Part shown: positions 14,601-24,800 of the stretch, one piece after another | Numbering within the stretch: the first letter of the stretch is position 1 | Layout: every line of letters starts with the position of its first letter | Origin: Acanthochromis polyacanthus | Lineage: Eukaryota > Chordata > Actinopteri > Pomacentridae | Assembly (NCBI RefSeq): GCF_021347895.1 | Contig: NC_067127.1 | Location: 20,308,984 to 20,372,983 of the forward strand | Direction: 5' to 3' | Length of the DNA stretch: 64,000 nucleotides | Notes under the pieces: model-generated | Databases searched by the model: none | The model's input: the letters and a program-made list of their open reading frames with translations, nothing else | What the model was told of the DNA's origin: nothing | Position numbers and translations under genes: made by a program

Positions 14601-15557
14601 AAGACAGAACTTATTGATTTTTACTGTGGATTTGCAACCTCTCCTCATCTTCCGCATGAACAAAAATGGTTCAGCCACAACAAAACAGACCATATAAGTT
14701 AATGTACTCTAGTGTGCATGTATAGTCAGCAGGGGACATTATTTGTCAGTTTCAGGGAACTTTTAACTCCTCTACCTATGCAAAACAAGGGCTATGTAAA
14801 GGTAGAAACTGAGGCTGAGAGTTTTGCAAAGCAGACAAATGTTTAGAGTAACAACCACTGCAATATAGTCCACATTAGCCTGTAAGATGCATTAACAAAA
14901 TCTCAAAATCATGCATGTAGCAGAATAACAGGATGGGCGTTAAAGAACTTCGCTGAAATGTAAAGTTAGTACAAGAGCAGATCATAGACATCAGCTATTT
15001 AAAGCCAGCCTTATCAAATGACATCAATAAGGAACAAGCAATGAGTGGCATGCAAGAATATTCAGGAATGTATCACTCAACTGAACTGTCCTAAGTTAGA
15101 CTCAAGACATTTCCACAATCATTTTATTGTCCTGTATTTCAGCTTCTCCTTAGCCAGTAGGTCCTGCCAATGAGGCAGCGACACCGTGAGAATCGTGGGC
15201 CACGGCCACAACAACAATAATTAGACGGTTGCACAAACACAGGCTTTAAATAAAATTCACGACTACTTTTCTTTTTTTTAATCAGAACTAGTAACCAAAA
15301 ATCAGCACTGCATCGGACTAGCATTAGCTTTGCTCCCCCTCAAGCTGGCTTGTTTTTGTTCTCCTTACCGACCGCAGAAGGCTGATTTCATCATAAGACA
15401 GAAAATTGAGAATCGTCTCAATAGCCACAATAGGTAGTCCTAACAGAGGGTTGTTCTGGTGCGGCTGGTCCGGCGGAGGGGTTGACTGTCGTAGTGACAC
15501 CGCGTCTGAGTCCAACGACCCAACACATCCATCAACTCTTTCTACGACGGTCGCCAT
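8630..15557 (-). CDS. fbxo28: fbxo28, F-box only protein 28 (5 coding exons)
   Basis: Substrate-recognition subunit of an SCF (SKP1-CUL1-F-box) ubiquitin ligase, nuclear in mammals. Coding exons are 15369-15557, 14009-14118, 13088-13226, 11704-11899 and 8630-9126. All junctions are GT-AG with compatible phases, giving 376 aa (human about 368). The start is the ATG at 15557 (MATVVERVDG). The F-box begins near residue 38 (LLGLPIVAIETILNFLSYDE) and continues into exon 2 (VCKRMD). Exons 3-4 encode the highly conserved middle (SLARHADILAAVETRLSLL; VIDEIYRVLRYVNSTRAPQ). Exon 5 encodes a Gln/Glu/Leu-rich coiled coil (about residues 233-298), a Ser/Ala/Thr/Pro-rich linker and a basic tail ending KRLRSKK that looks like a nuclear localisation signal. 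degs1 follows downstream in the same orientation. Intron 4 is full of repeats, but no coding defect is seen. Confidence 0.97.
9258..9583. mobile_element. TTAA-flanked MITE in fbxo28 intron 4
   Basis: The element is about 326 bp with perfect 20-bp terminal inverted repeats. The left end reads TTAACCCTTTAAGCTTCAGT (9258-9277) and its exact inverse is at 9564-9583. TTAA lies at both ends, as for piggyBac-type target sites. Just inside the left end is a second perfect palindrome, GTGTACCGC-TG-GCGGTACAC (9276-9295). There is no transposase reading frame, so it is a non-autonomous element. Confidence 0.85.
9880..10240 (+). mobile_element. LINE (L2/Rex-type) reverse transcriptase C-terminal fragment
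   Basis: Translation on the plus strand gives a decayed LINE reverse-transcriptase tail with TSKRDQISPTLASLYWLPV, then FKILLLTYKTLND, then further down GGRAFSHQAP. This is the conserved region following the polymerase domain in fish L2/Rex-like LINEs. The reading frame is interrupted. The same module occurs inverted at 35805-36101. Confidence 0.8.
10280..11040 (-). mobile_element. Decayed Tc1/mariner transposase remnant
   Basis: On the minus strand near 10760-10970 the translation contains MLKHFCPHGSAVSQDGNAF then IHRAGGVAEWLDEYDNDVN. This is the D-D-N-APIHRA region of a Tc1-like DDE transposase, with the catalytic-motif Asp pair changed to Asp-Gly. Further downstream (10320-10480) EYCSIPLVKFHGLQESVP matches the C-terminal 'EEWCSIPPVEFQ' region of the same family. 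Frame breaks and a missing segment between the pieces show it is dead. It lies in fbxo28 intron 4. Confidence 0.75.
12965..13030. repeat. Short dispersed repeat fragment
   Basis: AAATGGTAAATGGTTGTATT, then TATATAGATAAGTCACATTCACCCATTCACGCAC, resembles a very common fish dispersed repeat end. Only about 60 bases are present, inside fbxo28 intron 3. Assignment to a class is uncertain. Confidence 0.45.
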
Positions 15558-15660
15558 CTTGCTTAACTAAGGAGGAGGCGGAAGTGACGTTCCAATGGGA
15601 AGTTTACCACTTTAAGAGACGAAGCACAGGCACATATGTGTAAAGACCGTGGATGCTGTA
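15551..15660 (-). promoter_or_regulatory. Probable fbxo28 promoter / 5' UTR
   Basis: Read on the minus strand, the start codon lies in GCAAGATGGCGACC, a YY1-type motif. The ~60 bases upstream contain a CRE-like half-site (GTGACGTT on plus), an ETS-like CGGAAGT and an inverted CCAAT box (CCAAT on plus near 15593). No TATA box is seen at a useful distance. The transcription start is inferred, not seen. Confidence 0.45.
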
Positions 15661-15914
15661 GCAGTGTCGGGTTTCCTCGGACTCATGCGTCTTGCACATG
15701 CGTCATTCATTTAGGTTCTTTTATAGCTTATATGTCTTCTGTAGATATGACAACACGTCCCTTGGCCTTCACCGTTCACAAGCTTCTGGCAAGTTTCTGG
15801 TTGTATTTTTGACCACTGCCCCTTGCAGAATTGCTGCAGTTCAGCTAAACACTTGTTTTATGGCACTTATCCAGGTTGTTTTCTCCTGACTAGATCCTTA
15901 CTTGTGTTGCGTCT

Positions 15915-15970
15915 ACTTTCAGATGTGTGTCGCTTTGGATAAAATGGTCTGCTAAATCAAATTGTAGAAT
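15915..15970 (+). repeat. SINE/LINE-type conserved tail fragment
   Basis: GTCGCTTTGGATAAAATGGT, followed by CTGCTAAATCAAATTGTAGAA, is the conserved 3' tail shared by many fish SINEs and L2-like LINEs. A diverged copy is at 42785-42835 (AAAAGTGTCTGCTAAATGAA). The 5' part was not recognised. Confidence 0.6.
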
Positions 15971-16044
15971 TGCAAATACATTTCCTTTCTGACATATACT
16001 TATGTATAGGCAATCTGATCATTCTCCAAATTCTGCATAGGAAA

Positions 16045-16140
16045 AAATTAAAACAAAAAAATTAAAGCTGCAAGCAGCGTTGGATGAATCCTCGCATCCT
16101 TGCTGGTCGGCGAATCCACACATGTCCACCAGGTGGTGCT
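16045..16140 (+). repeat. Dispersed repeat terminus (ATTAAAGCTGCAAGCAGCG)
   Basis: AAAAAAATTAAAGCTGCAAG, then CAGCGTTGGATGAATCCTCGCA, is a common fish repeat end. The inverted counterpart AGCAGCTTTAATTTTTTCC is at 17588-17607, so the two ends bracket the nmrk2 retrocopy. Confidence 0.6.
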
Positions 16141-16332
16141 GCGACTGAGAGTTTATGTCATCCTGTGGATGTGATGAGGGCTGGACTCTGATCACACGTA
16201 AAATTTTAGTTTTTGTCTTTTTTATTGAGCGAACTTTTCAGGGAGTAGATGAAGAATAATTAAAGCTCTCATGTAGAAGTCAAATTTGTTGACATTTTTC
16301 ACCCTTTTCCAAGCTTTGACCAATCGAAGAAC

Positions 16333-16850
16333 ATGAAATACATCATTGGTGTCAGTGGCGTAACCGATGGAGGGAAAACCACCCTCACCAACCGCCTGAT
16401 CAAGAACCTGCCCAACTGCTGCGTGGTCCGTCAGGATGACTTCTTCAAGTCCCACGATCAGATTGAAGTTGGTGAAGATGGCTTTAAGCAGTACGTCATC
16501 ACTGCTCTGGACATGGACACATGATGAGTACGATCTACACGTGGCTGGAGAACCCGGTGAAGTGTGAGAAGTCTCATGGCCTTAATAACACCCTGGACAC
16601 AGAGATGGTCCTGAAGTCCGACCACAAGGAGGAAGAGGAGACTCGCATCCTCATTGTGGAGGGCTTCCTGCTTTACACCTACAGGCCTTTGATGGACGTG
16701 CTAAACCAGTGTTACTTTATTTCCATCCCATATGAAGAATGCAAAAAGAGGAGGTGCTCTAGGAAGTCCACGGTGCCAGACACCCCGGGCATGTTCGATG
16801 GCCACGTCTGGACCATGGACCTGCAACACAAGAACATCTGCTCACTGTGA
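16333..16850 (+). pseudogene. nmrk2: nmrk2 retropseudogene (nicotinamide riboside kinase 2)
   Basis: An intronless copy of nicotinamide riboside kinase 2, the enzyme that phosphorylates nicotinamide riboside to NMN. Frame 1 (from 16333) carries the P-loop GVTDGGKTTLTNRL, then NCCVVRQDDFFKSHDQIEV, and stops after ALDMDT. A lost base near 16517-16520 shifts the frame, and the homology resumes at 16521 ([44 protein letters not shown]) before a premature stop at 16848-16850. A codon also appears lost before VITALDMD (the family has an Asp there). The normal C-terminal ~40 residues are missing. The parent gene has several introns, so absence of introns over about 170 codons indicates retroposition. 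A translated product is unlikely. No poly-A tail or target duplication could be identified. Confidence 0.9.
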
Positions 16851-16899
16851 AAGATTATTGAGGGTAGCTTTTTGTGATTTCTATGCAGAACACTATGAT

Positions 16900-17110
16900 G
16901 TTTGCTGAGCTGTGAACTATTAAATGACTTAAGAATGTGGAATATTGCTGCTGTTTATTATTGTTCTCAGGTTTACTGTTAAATGTGTAGTGTTGCTTGT
17001 TGTATTTTATTGTATTTGATTAAGAATATGGACTATTGTTACTGTTTATGATTGTTCTCAGGTTTACTATTAAATGTAGAGTGCTACTTACTGCATTTTC
17101 AAATTTACAT
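16900..17110. repeat. Imperfect ~105-bp tandem duplication
   Basis: GATTGTTCTCAGGTTTACTA lies near 17048 and TATTGTTCTCAGGTTTACTG near 16960, each preceded by (T)TAAGAATRTGGAMTATTG and followed by TTAAATGT. Together they form two diverged copies in tandem, just 3' of the nmrk2 retrocopy. Confidence 0.65.
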
Positions 17111-17656
17111 TACTGTACAGAAAATTTCAGATTATTTTACCACAGATCGAGGGTGCAGATTGTTGTTGTTCACCGTGTATTGGGAAGTACTCATTTTGAT
17201 TTAGACTGATTAGCATACAGAACCCTATGATGTTTCTGGTATATGACTGAGAACTAGTTTCTAAAAATACAGAATATTATTTCTTATTTTATGTGTGATA
17301 ATTGTCAGTAAACATTCTAAGAAGTGGAAATTGACAGGGTTGTATATAGTGCTGTTCTTGCACAATATTTGTCACTTAACTGCCCTCAGGATTCTGTCGT
17401 TGAGCTTACAGTTTTACATAACAGGCAGATGCTGCAGCTAATGATGCTGTAATTCACATAAACAAGGAAACAAGTCATAATTTGAATGTTAACAGTCCAA
17501 AATGAAAAGGTCCTATACAGCTTTCCTGCTAGGTTAGAGAGCCAAAACAAACCATGAAAAATACTTTGTAAAAGCGAGAGGTCGGTAGCAGCTTTAATTT
17601 TTTCCTACAACTTTTTGGTGCCCCCCCCCAAAAAAAATCTGTTGTACCCTCCTGTG

Positions 17657-17674
17657 CCCCCCCCCCCCCCCCCC
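17657..17674. repeat. Poly-C run (18 C)
   Basis: A homopolymer of 18 cytosines, preceded by a shorter C run near 17620-17630. Its length is likely unreliable in the assembly. Confidence 0.8.
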
Positions 17675-18028
17675 ACCAAATTAATCTGGATCCAACAACC
17701 ATGCCACGTTCAAAGTCACTTAAATCCCCTTTTCCCTATTCTGATGCTCAGTTTGAACTTCAAGTTATCTTGACCACGTCGACATACCTAAATGCAGAGT
17801 TGCCGATATCTGATAGACTATTTGTGTTAACAAGCAATTGAGCAGGGTGTACCTCATAAAGAGGAGTGTATGTTCATATAATGTAACTCCGTTTGTGGGC
17901 TGCTAGCATAGCTCAGCAGATAATCCTAGTGTTTCTCCATCTGTATGTGATGAACTTGTACTGAATGTTTCGATAGATTGCTTGACATACAAACAACTTT
18001 TACTCTTGTGGCAACAAACAACGGAGCC

Positions 18029-18410
18029 TGAGCTGGAACCCATCCATCCATTCTCTATACACCGCTTTATCCTCACCAGGGTCGCGGAGGGTGCTGGAGC
18101 CTATCTCAGCTGACTCGGGCGAAAGCAGGGGACATCCTGGACAGGTCACCAGTCTGTCACAGGGCTACATATACAGACAAACAATCACACTCACATTCAC
18201 ACCGACGGGCAATTTAGAGTAATCAATGAACCTCAGCATATTTTTGGACTGTGGGAGGAAGCCGGAGTGCCCGGAGAAAACCCACGCATGCGCAGGGAGA
18301 ACATGCAAACTCCATGCAGAAAGATCCCAGGCCCAGGCCGGGATTTGAATGGGGGATCTTCTTGCTGCAAGGCGAAAGTGCTAACCACTACGCCACTTGA
18401 GCTGGAACCC
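18029..18410 (-). mobile_element. Full-length tRNA-derived SINE with target-site duplication
   Basis: Read on the minus strand, the element starts near 18397 with AAGTGGCGTAGTGGTTAGCA, which matches the pol III A box (TGGCGTAGTGG). A degenerate B box (CATTCAAATCCC) follows. The core reads TGCATGTTCTCCCTGCGCAT, then GGGTTTTCTCCGGGCACTCC, and the tail is a (ATGG)n tract near 18042. The flanks share the direct repeat TGAGCTGGAACCC (18029-18041 and 18398-18410), a classic target-site duplication. It lies just downstream of polr1c in the same orientation. Other copies or pieces in the window are at 5217, 28815, 29060 and 62830. Confidence 0.88.
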
Positions 18411-18630
18411 ATCCTATCTAATTTCCTAATCTTAAATCATTCTAATTCACTCTGCTGATGCTAGCCCCCCAGCTCCGCTAATCTTTTCCGCTGTTGCTTA
18501 AATTGTTAACGTTTTGACAGATTAATATATGACAGATTAATCCAGTCTGACTGATAGTCCAGTAATACAACCTGTTCTTCCTATTATTTTCAGAAGCAGA
18601 ACTTAAGCCTAGACAAGCAAATATTACATT

Positions 18631-18636
18631 TTTATT
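18631..18636 (-). terminator. Candidate polr1c polyadenylation signal
   Basis: TTTATT on plus is AATAAA on minus, about 190 bases past the polr1c stop codon. It is the first such hexamer downstream that I found. Use of this site is inferred only. Confidence 0.4.
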
Positions 18637-18823
18637 ACATTTAGCTTGTCAGCTTAAGCAAAACTGAGATATACAAAATACTAAAGATAGTATATACATT
18701 CTCACAAGTAAGTCTACTCATCGTAACAAAATTTGATTTTTGCTTTTATCAAAACATACGCATTCGATCATTGCCATTTCACTGACAGCATAGTATCAAC
18801 TATCCACCCTGATAGGCATCCAT

Positions 18824-21800
18824 TCAATCCATGTCAGCAGAGTCCAGTTCATTGAGAAACCTTTGACATTTGGCCATGAGGACTTTGATAGCCTCCATAA
18901 CCAAGACTTCTGGAGGGAGGATGCCAGTCGATTCCACAGTATCTGTAAAAGAAAAAAAATCCATTAACTAATATGCAGCACAAATACAGCAATGAATAAG
19001 CTGCTGTGTGGAAAAACATTTAAGACGTTCTTATTTTACAGGAACAATCCAAAGAGTCATAATATATCACACTACTCGTATAAGGTGACTCCTGAGTTTA
19101 TTTATTAAATTGGGTTTTTGCGTCCAGACTAGTGAGTTGTTGAGTCTGGTGGTGTTTTGAAAAGCAGTTTGAACTGGCTTACACATGAGTAACACACAGT
19201 ATATATGAACATACAGATGAAATGGTCTCGCACTCGTCCGAGCTTCACCACATCCTTCAGGTCACTATGTCGAAGGACTTCCCTGCTGCATGTATCCAGA
19301 CGACTGTTCACTACTTTGGCAACCTTTGTCCCTAAGGTAGGCAACACAAAAAGACAGAAAACATTTACAGCATTTAGAGACTTAATACAGACTCATACAA
19401 AATTTAACAATTTAATTTGAGATTAGTAAGATAAGACAAGACAAAGTTATAGAAATTCTTGTACAGACTGTTTTTAGTAAAGCTTCTTGTTTATGTGGAC
19501 ACTGAGGGACTTTTAATACTTGACGATATCCACCTCTCCTCCCTTGATGGTTATGGGTCCCAAGTGGTACTGTTCCTCCTGAAATCTACCAACAACTCTG
19601 TTTTCAGGATGTTGAGTTGTAGGGGGTTGATTTTACACAACTCCACAAATCGGTTCACCACAGTCCTGTACTCAGCCCTCTGTTCCCTGCTGATACAGCA
19701 CCACTATGGCAAAATCGTTGGCAGGACATGGAGCGGTATCTGAAGTCAGAGGTGTAGACAGGCCCGTCCAACCTGCACCTGTGCCGCTCACCACTATGTC
19801 TGACACCATCTCTTGGCGACCTGATAGGTAGTTGGTGATACTGGACATTAGTAGTGCATCCACCTGCATGTCCTGCAGCTTATTCCTGAGCAGTTCAGGC
19901 TGTATGGTGTTAAAAGCACTGCAAAAGTCAAGATCATGACTTTCACAGTGCTGCCTGCCTCTTCCAGATGAGAATAAGCCCTATGCCTCACTCCAGCATG
20001 AGGCTGGTAGTCAAACTGCAGAGGATCTAGCTATGACTCAGCTATTGATCAGAGATGTTCATGACCAGTTTCTCTAGAGACTTCATGACATGTGAAGTCA
20101 AAGCCACTGGTCTGTAGTCACTGAGGGCTATGCTGCTTTTTTTGGCCACATTAACTGCGCATGATGTCTACAACAGAGACCATCAAGCTCAGGCTAAAAA
20201 TGTGCTGAAAAACCACACAGCTGAGTAGCACATCCTTTCAGCAGTCTGGTGCAGAGGCCACAAGTGGCATACAAACACAGAGACTATGATCTGACCTTTA
20301 GTCATTCACGGTTTGTAATTGGAGCACACTGTCTTCATTGGGATTGTGCTGTAGAGGCAGATGTTTACAGTCTGTCACCTGCAAACATCCCTGCAGAATC
20401 TCCAGAGCGTCCTGTGACCTCCTCTGGACAGTTCTGGTGATCGCCAGTTGTGACTGGATAGCAGAAATGTAGATGATGTTGAGGAGGACCAGGTGTTGAT
20501 ATCAGGGTGACATGATTGAAATCCCCAGAGATGGTTGCAAAAGTATTCTGGTGTAGTGTCAGTATTCCCACAGTGACAGAGTTGATGACTGTCACAGGAG
20601 GAATGTAAACAACAATAAAAATAGCCTGAGAGAACTCTTGAGGCAAACATTACAGACAGACGTTTACTGCTACCAGTTCAATGTCTGGGCTGCACACATT
20701 TGTGCACATTAGCATGTCCAGGGTAGCACCACTTGTTCATGTAGAGAGCGTCTCCACTGCAACTCCTGCCTGCTTTCATCAAATGGAAGCCAATCACAAC
20801 TGAGTTTGGGATGTTGTCATGCAGCCATGTCTCCATGAAGCACATGACAGAACCATCACAAATCATACTTGCTCTTTGTGAGTGATGTTAATGCCTCCAT
20901 CTTATTCTCCAGAGACCTTACTTTAACCATTATAATCAGTCAAGACAGGGTCATGATCTCTGCTTCCTTAGACATAGCCTCCTCCAGCTCTACAGTCGCT
21001 GTACCTACTTCTCAGCCCCCTGGGGACTTCTTGCCAGTAACATGGCACTATTGGAGGCCCATCGGCTAGCCCCTGGTGTAAAGAATAGGACGCTGGGTGT
21101 CCACTGTCAGGACAGGAGTGCAATTTGAAATAAATATGGAATCAGAAAGTACTCTGAAAGTGATAAAAACATGAAATAAAGTCCGCAGCCACGCTGTTCT
21201 ACTGAGAAGTAACATAGATTTTGATTAACAAATAAAGTACAGAAAAAGTGAAAAGACACCAACATATAAAGAGCAACTCTGGCTACCTTCCACCCAGGGC
21301 CAAGCCAGAACTGTTAATTAAGTCTTACCATTAACATCTTCCAGCTCTATAACGCCTGGTGAGAAGCAGCTTTTTAAGCGTTCTGCCTTCTCTCCCTCGA
21401 CAGGCTCCAGGAGGGTGATTTCTGGGAGGAGACGGTAACTGGCTGTTGCTACTGGAGAGAACTTAGCATGGTCCTTCCCTGAACACAGAGCAGAAAACGC
21501 TACTTCAGAATTAAATTCATATCTGGACAGATATCAGATTAAATGCTGAATTCAATCTGATCTGGACAGATAATATCAAAGGTATTTAGGTTGCGTTGAG
21601 GCCTAACACCTATGAAAATGTGGGATTTCCCTATTCAGATGAGTCCCACTGATATTTCCGCTATGAGTAGAACAGTACTCGTGTTTGCCCCCAAGCCACT
21701 GGTACAGGTTTTCCGTTTCTGGCGTGAAATTCTCCACAGCAGTGCTCTAGTTGCTGTCTATCAGACACAGCAAGCTGAGAGGGTTAACAGGGTCATAACT

Positions 21801-24800
21801 GGCAGAGACTGTTTTGAGTTTTTTTACAACGTGTTAACTCATACTATACATTTTCATTCCTGAAGCCACAACCTGTGACTTGGGTGCTCACAGTGTACAG
21901 GTCAACTGATCGGCCACCGTGTGGAGCTCAGATTTAGCACAACCATGAAGTCAATGCTAGCTTTTGACCAGTGACAATTAAAGTGGAGTTTACTCAAACA
22001 AAATGGCTGTCTGCACTGCTAATTTAAGTGTTTCATTTCAGCTGATTGTGATCATACTGCATCAGTGAATGGACAATGTATTCTGAAGTATTTTATCACT
22101 TTTCTTATTGACAGTATGCAGTATGTATGGCAGCATAAGCTGTCATTTTTGAAAAATAAATAACAAAAATTTTATTTTTAGTTGTTGTTTTTTTAAACTC
22201 TTACCAATTCCTTTGACACAATGCATGATAATGTCCAGCTCCTGTCCTGGTCGTAGCTGAGCTATTAGGATGTCATCATGCACTGGCCCAATACTGGACT
22301 CGCCAAACACATCTGCCTGGTTACCAATGGGGACCCACTTTATGTCCCTGGAATAAACTGAGATTGTAAAGGGACAGTGGAGAAGACAGTTACTCATTTG
22401 TTTACATGCGATGGTCACAGCTAATATTTGTGAGTCTGCATCTGCCAACGATACCAGCGTTTGGTGTCAACTCAGACCTACCCATATGGTTCAGATAGAG
22501 CTCTCGTGGGTCAGAGTCATCTTTGCTGGCTCTGGGGTTCCTGCTGCATTTAATCTTCAGCTGCAGTTGAATTGTGTCAATTTCTGAACCTTCTTCCTCT
22601 GAAGACTCTTCACCTGAAATAACCAAATGGGTAGGTTAGAAAACAGTCGGCTTTGATGAACTGCTTGTGTTTTGTATATATTGTACTAAAAAAAAAACAA
22701 CTTTTTGTAAATATCTTTTTTTGTTTTCTTATTTACAACAGCTGAAAGATTAGCACAATGTATTAATAAAGTTGCTCATAGATATCTAGGATTGGGTTAG
22801 AATAGGTAAATTCCGGACCCAGCTTATATCGGGTAACAGATTTTGGAAGCTCATTAGTGGCAGATGATTTCAGCTGTAGCAGATTAACTTTAAAATCTGC
22901 AAGTAACTTGATCAAAAGCCAAAAAAAGGATTTATTTTTCTTTGGTTAATATGCTCTCTTTAAGCCAGTGTCTGTACTAACAAAACATTGTTTGACTGAA
23001 TGAGAAATAAGTGCTACTCTCAAACAACAACGTAAGCATTTATGAATAACATACTGATCTACAGTACGTTACGTTTATCAACTCAACAATTTTGATCAAT
23101 GACTTAATTACTGGGAGCAAATTATGTCACTGTGGCAAATACATTTTAAATCAAAGCTGCACTCCAAAGCTCATTCTTTGTCTTTTTACTTTCAATACAT
23201 ACTACAGCTGTCCATTGTTTTATTATAACCTACCACTGTGTTCATGATGATAAATAGTACATATTTTACTTAGAATTGAAGTCACAACACGGCAGAATGT
23301 GATCAGAAAGTAAAGGTGCCAGACTGTCATTTTTTTATTCATCACACATGCAGTGTGAAGTATGAATCTGTTGTGGAACCTAAAATAGCATTTATACAAG
23401 TAAAGCAAGACATATGTTACAAATGCATCTCATATAATTAGAATATGGTGGAAAAGGGTGAACGCTTTCCATCAGGCATGGCTCAAACTGAAATCTATAC
23501 ATTCTAGATGCATCACACTTAAGCTGAAATATCCCAGGCCTTTATTTGTTTTAACTTTGACGATAACAGCTTACAACTCATGAAATCCCCCAAAATCAAT
23601 CTCAAAATATTACAATATTTTACAAGATCTACACAGATCAATTAAAACCAGTATTTATAATGCAGAAATGCCCAAACTCTTTCTATGGGGTTCAGATCAG
23701 TTGGCTGGACAATCTAGTACTGTACTGCCATGATCTGTGAATTATTTCTGAGTAGTTTTGGCAGCGTGGGAAGAGTCCACGTCCTGCTGGAAAATCTGCT
23801 TCTCCAAAAAGCTCTTCAGCAGATGGGAGCATGTAGTGCTCTAAAATCTGCTCACAGCTTGCTCCATTGATTTTCAACTCAATTATACAAAGTGGACCAA
23901 CACTAGCAGATGACATGGCACCAAATCATCACTGACTGTGGAAACTTCACACTGGATCGTTGGGCATTTAGGAGCAGCTTGGCCATTAGAATTTGACAGT
24001 TGTAGCCCATTTCCCAGACATGTCTGGGCGTCGCGGCTTTTCTTGACAATCCTCTCAAGTCTGCGGTCATCCCTCATCCCCCACTTTCTCCTCTCACACT
24101 TTTTCTTTCCATTCAGTTTTCCATTATTATGCTTTGATACAGCACTCCTTGAAAAGCAGTCTTTGCATCAATGTACTTTTGACAGTTACCCTTTTTGTGG
24201 AGGGTGTCAGTGATCGTCTTCCGGACAGCTGTCAAGTCAGAAGTCTTGTTCATGTTGCGTATACTCAGACTGAGAATTTAGAGGCTCTTTGCAGGTGTTT
24301 TGAGTTAATCAGATGATTAGAATTTCCCTTAGGACTGTGTGGGAGTGTCTAGGAGTCCTTGATTGACATCTCTGTAACCCACTGAGAAATATTGTAATAG
24401 TTTGAGATTGATTTTGGGGGAGGTTCATGAGCTATAAGCTGTTATCATCAAAGTTAAAATAAATATATTTCAGTTTATGTAGAATGAGTCCAGTCATAAA
24501 AGGGATTCGGACAGCAGCACAACTGGATAACGAGTGAACAAAATGTTATCCAGACCTTATCATATGCCATAAAGGTATCACACCAGAGTAAAATGGGCCC
24601 TGTGGTCAAATGTCATGTGTGTTAGTATTTTACTGTATTGTATTACCAGCGTTCCTGTACTCAAATAGTCGAGGGTCAGCTTTGATGGGAATGAGGCCTA
24701 ATCTGTGGGCCAGGACTTCATCCTGGACGATGGATGTGTTGTTATAGATAAACACCTTCTCTATAGCCATGGTAGGCACCTGCAAATAAAAAAAATACAA

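Noticed and set aside
16333..16850. A functional nmrk gene
   Set aside because: The frame is broken near 16520, a codon is missing, the C-terminus is truncated and there are no introns. It is best called a retropseudogene.
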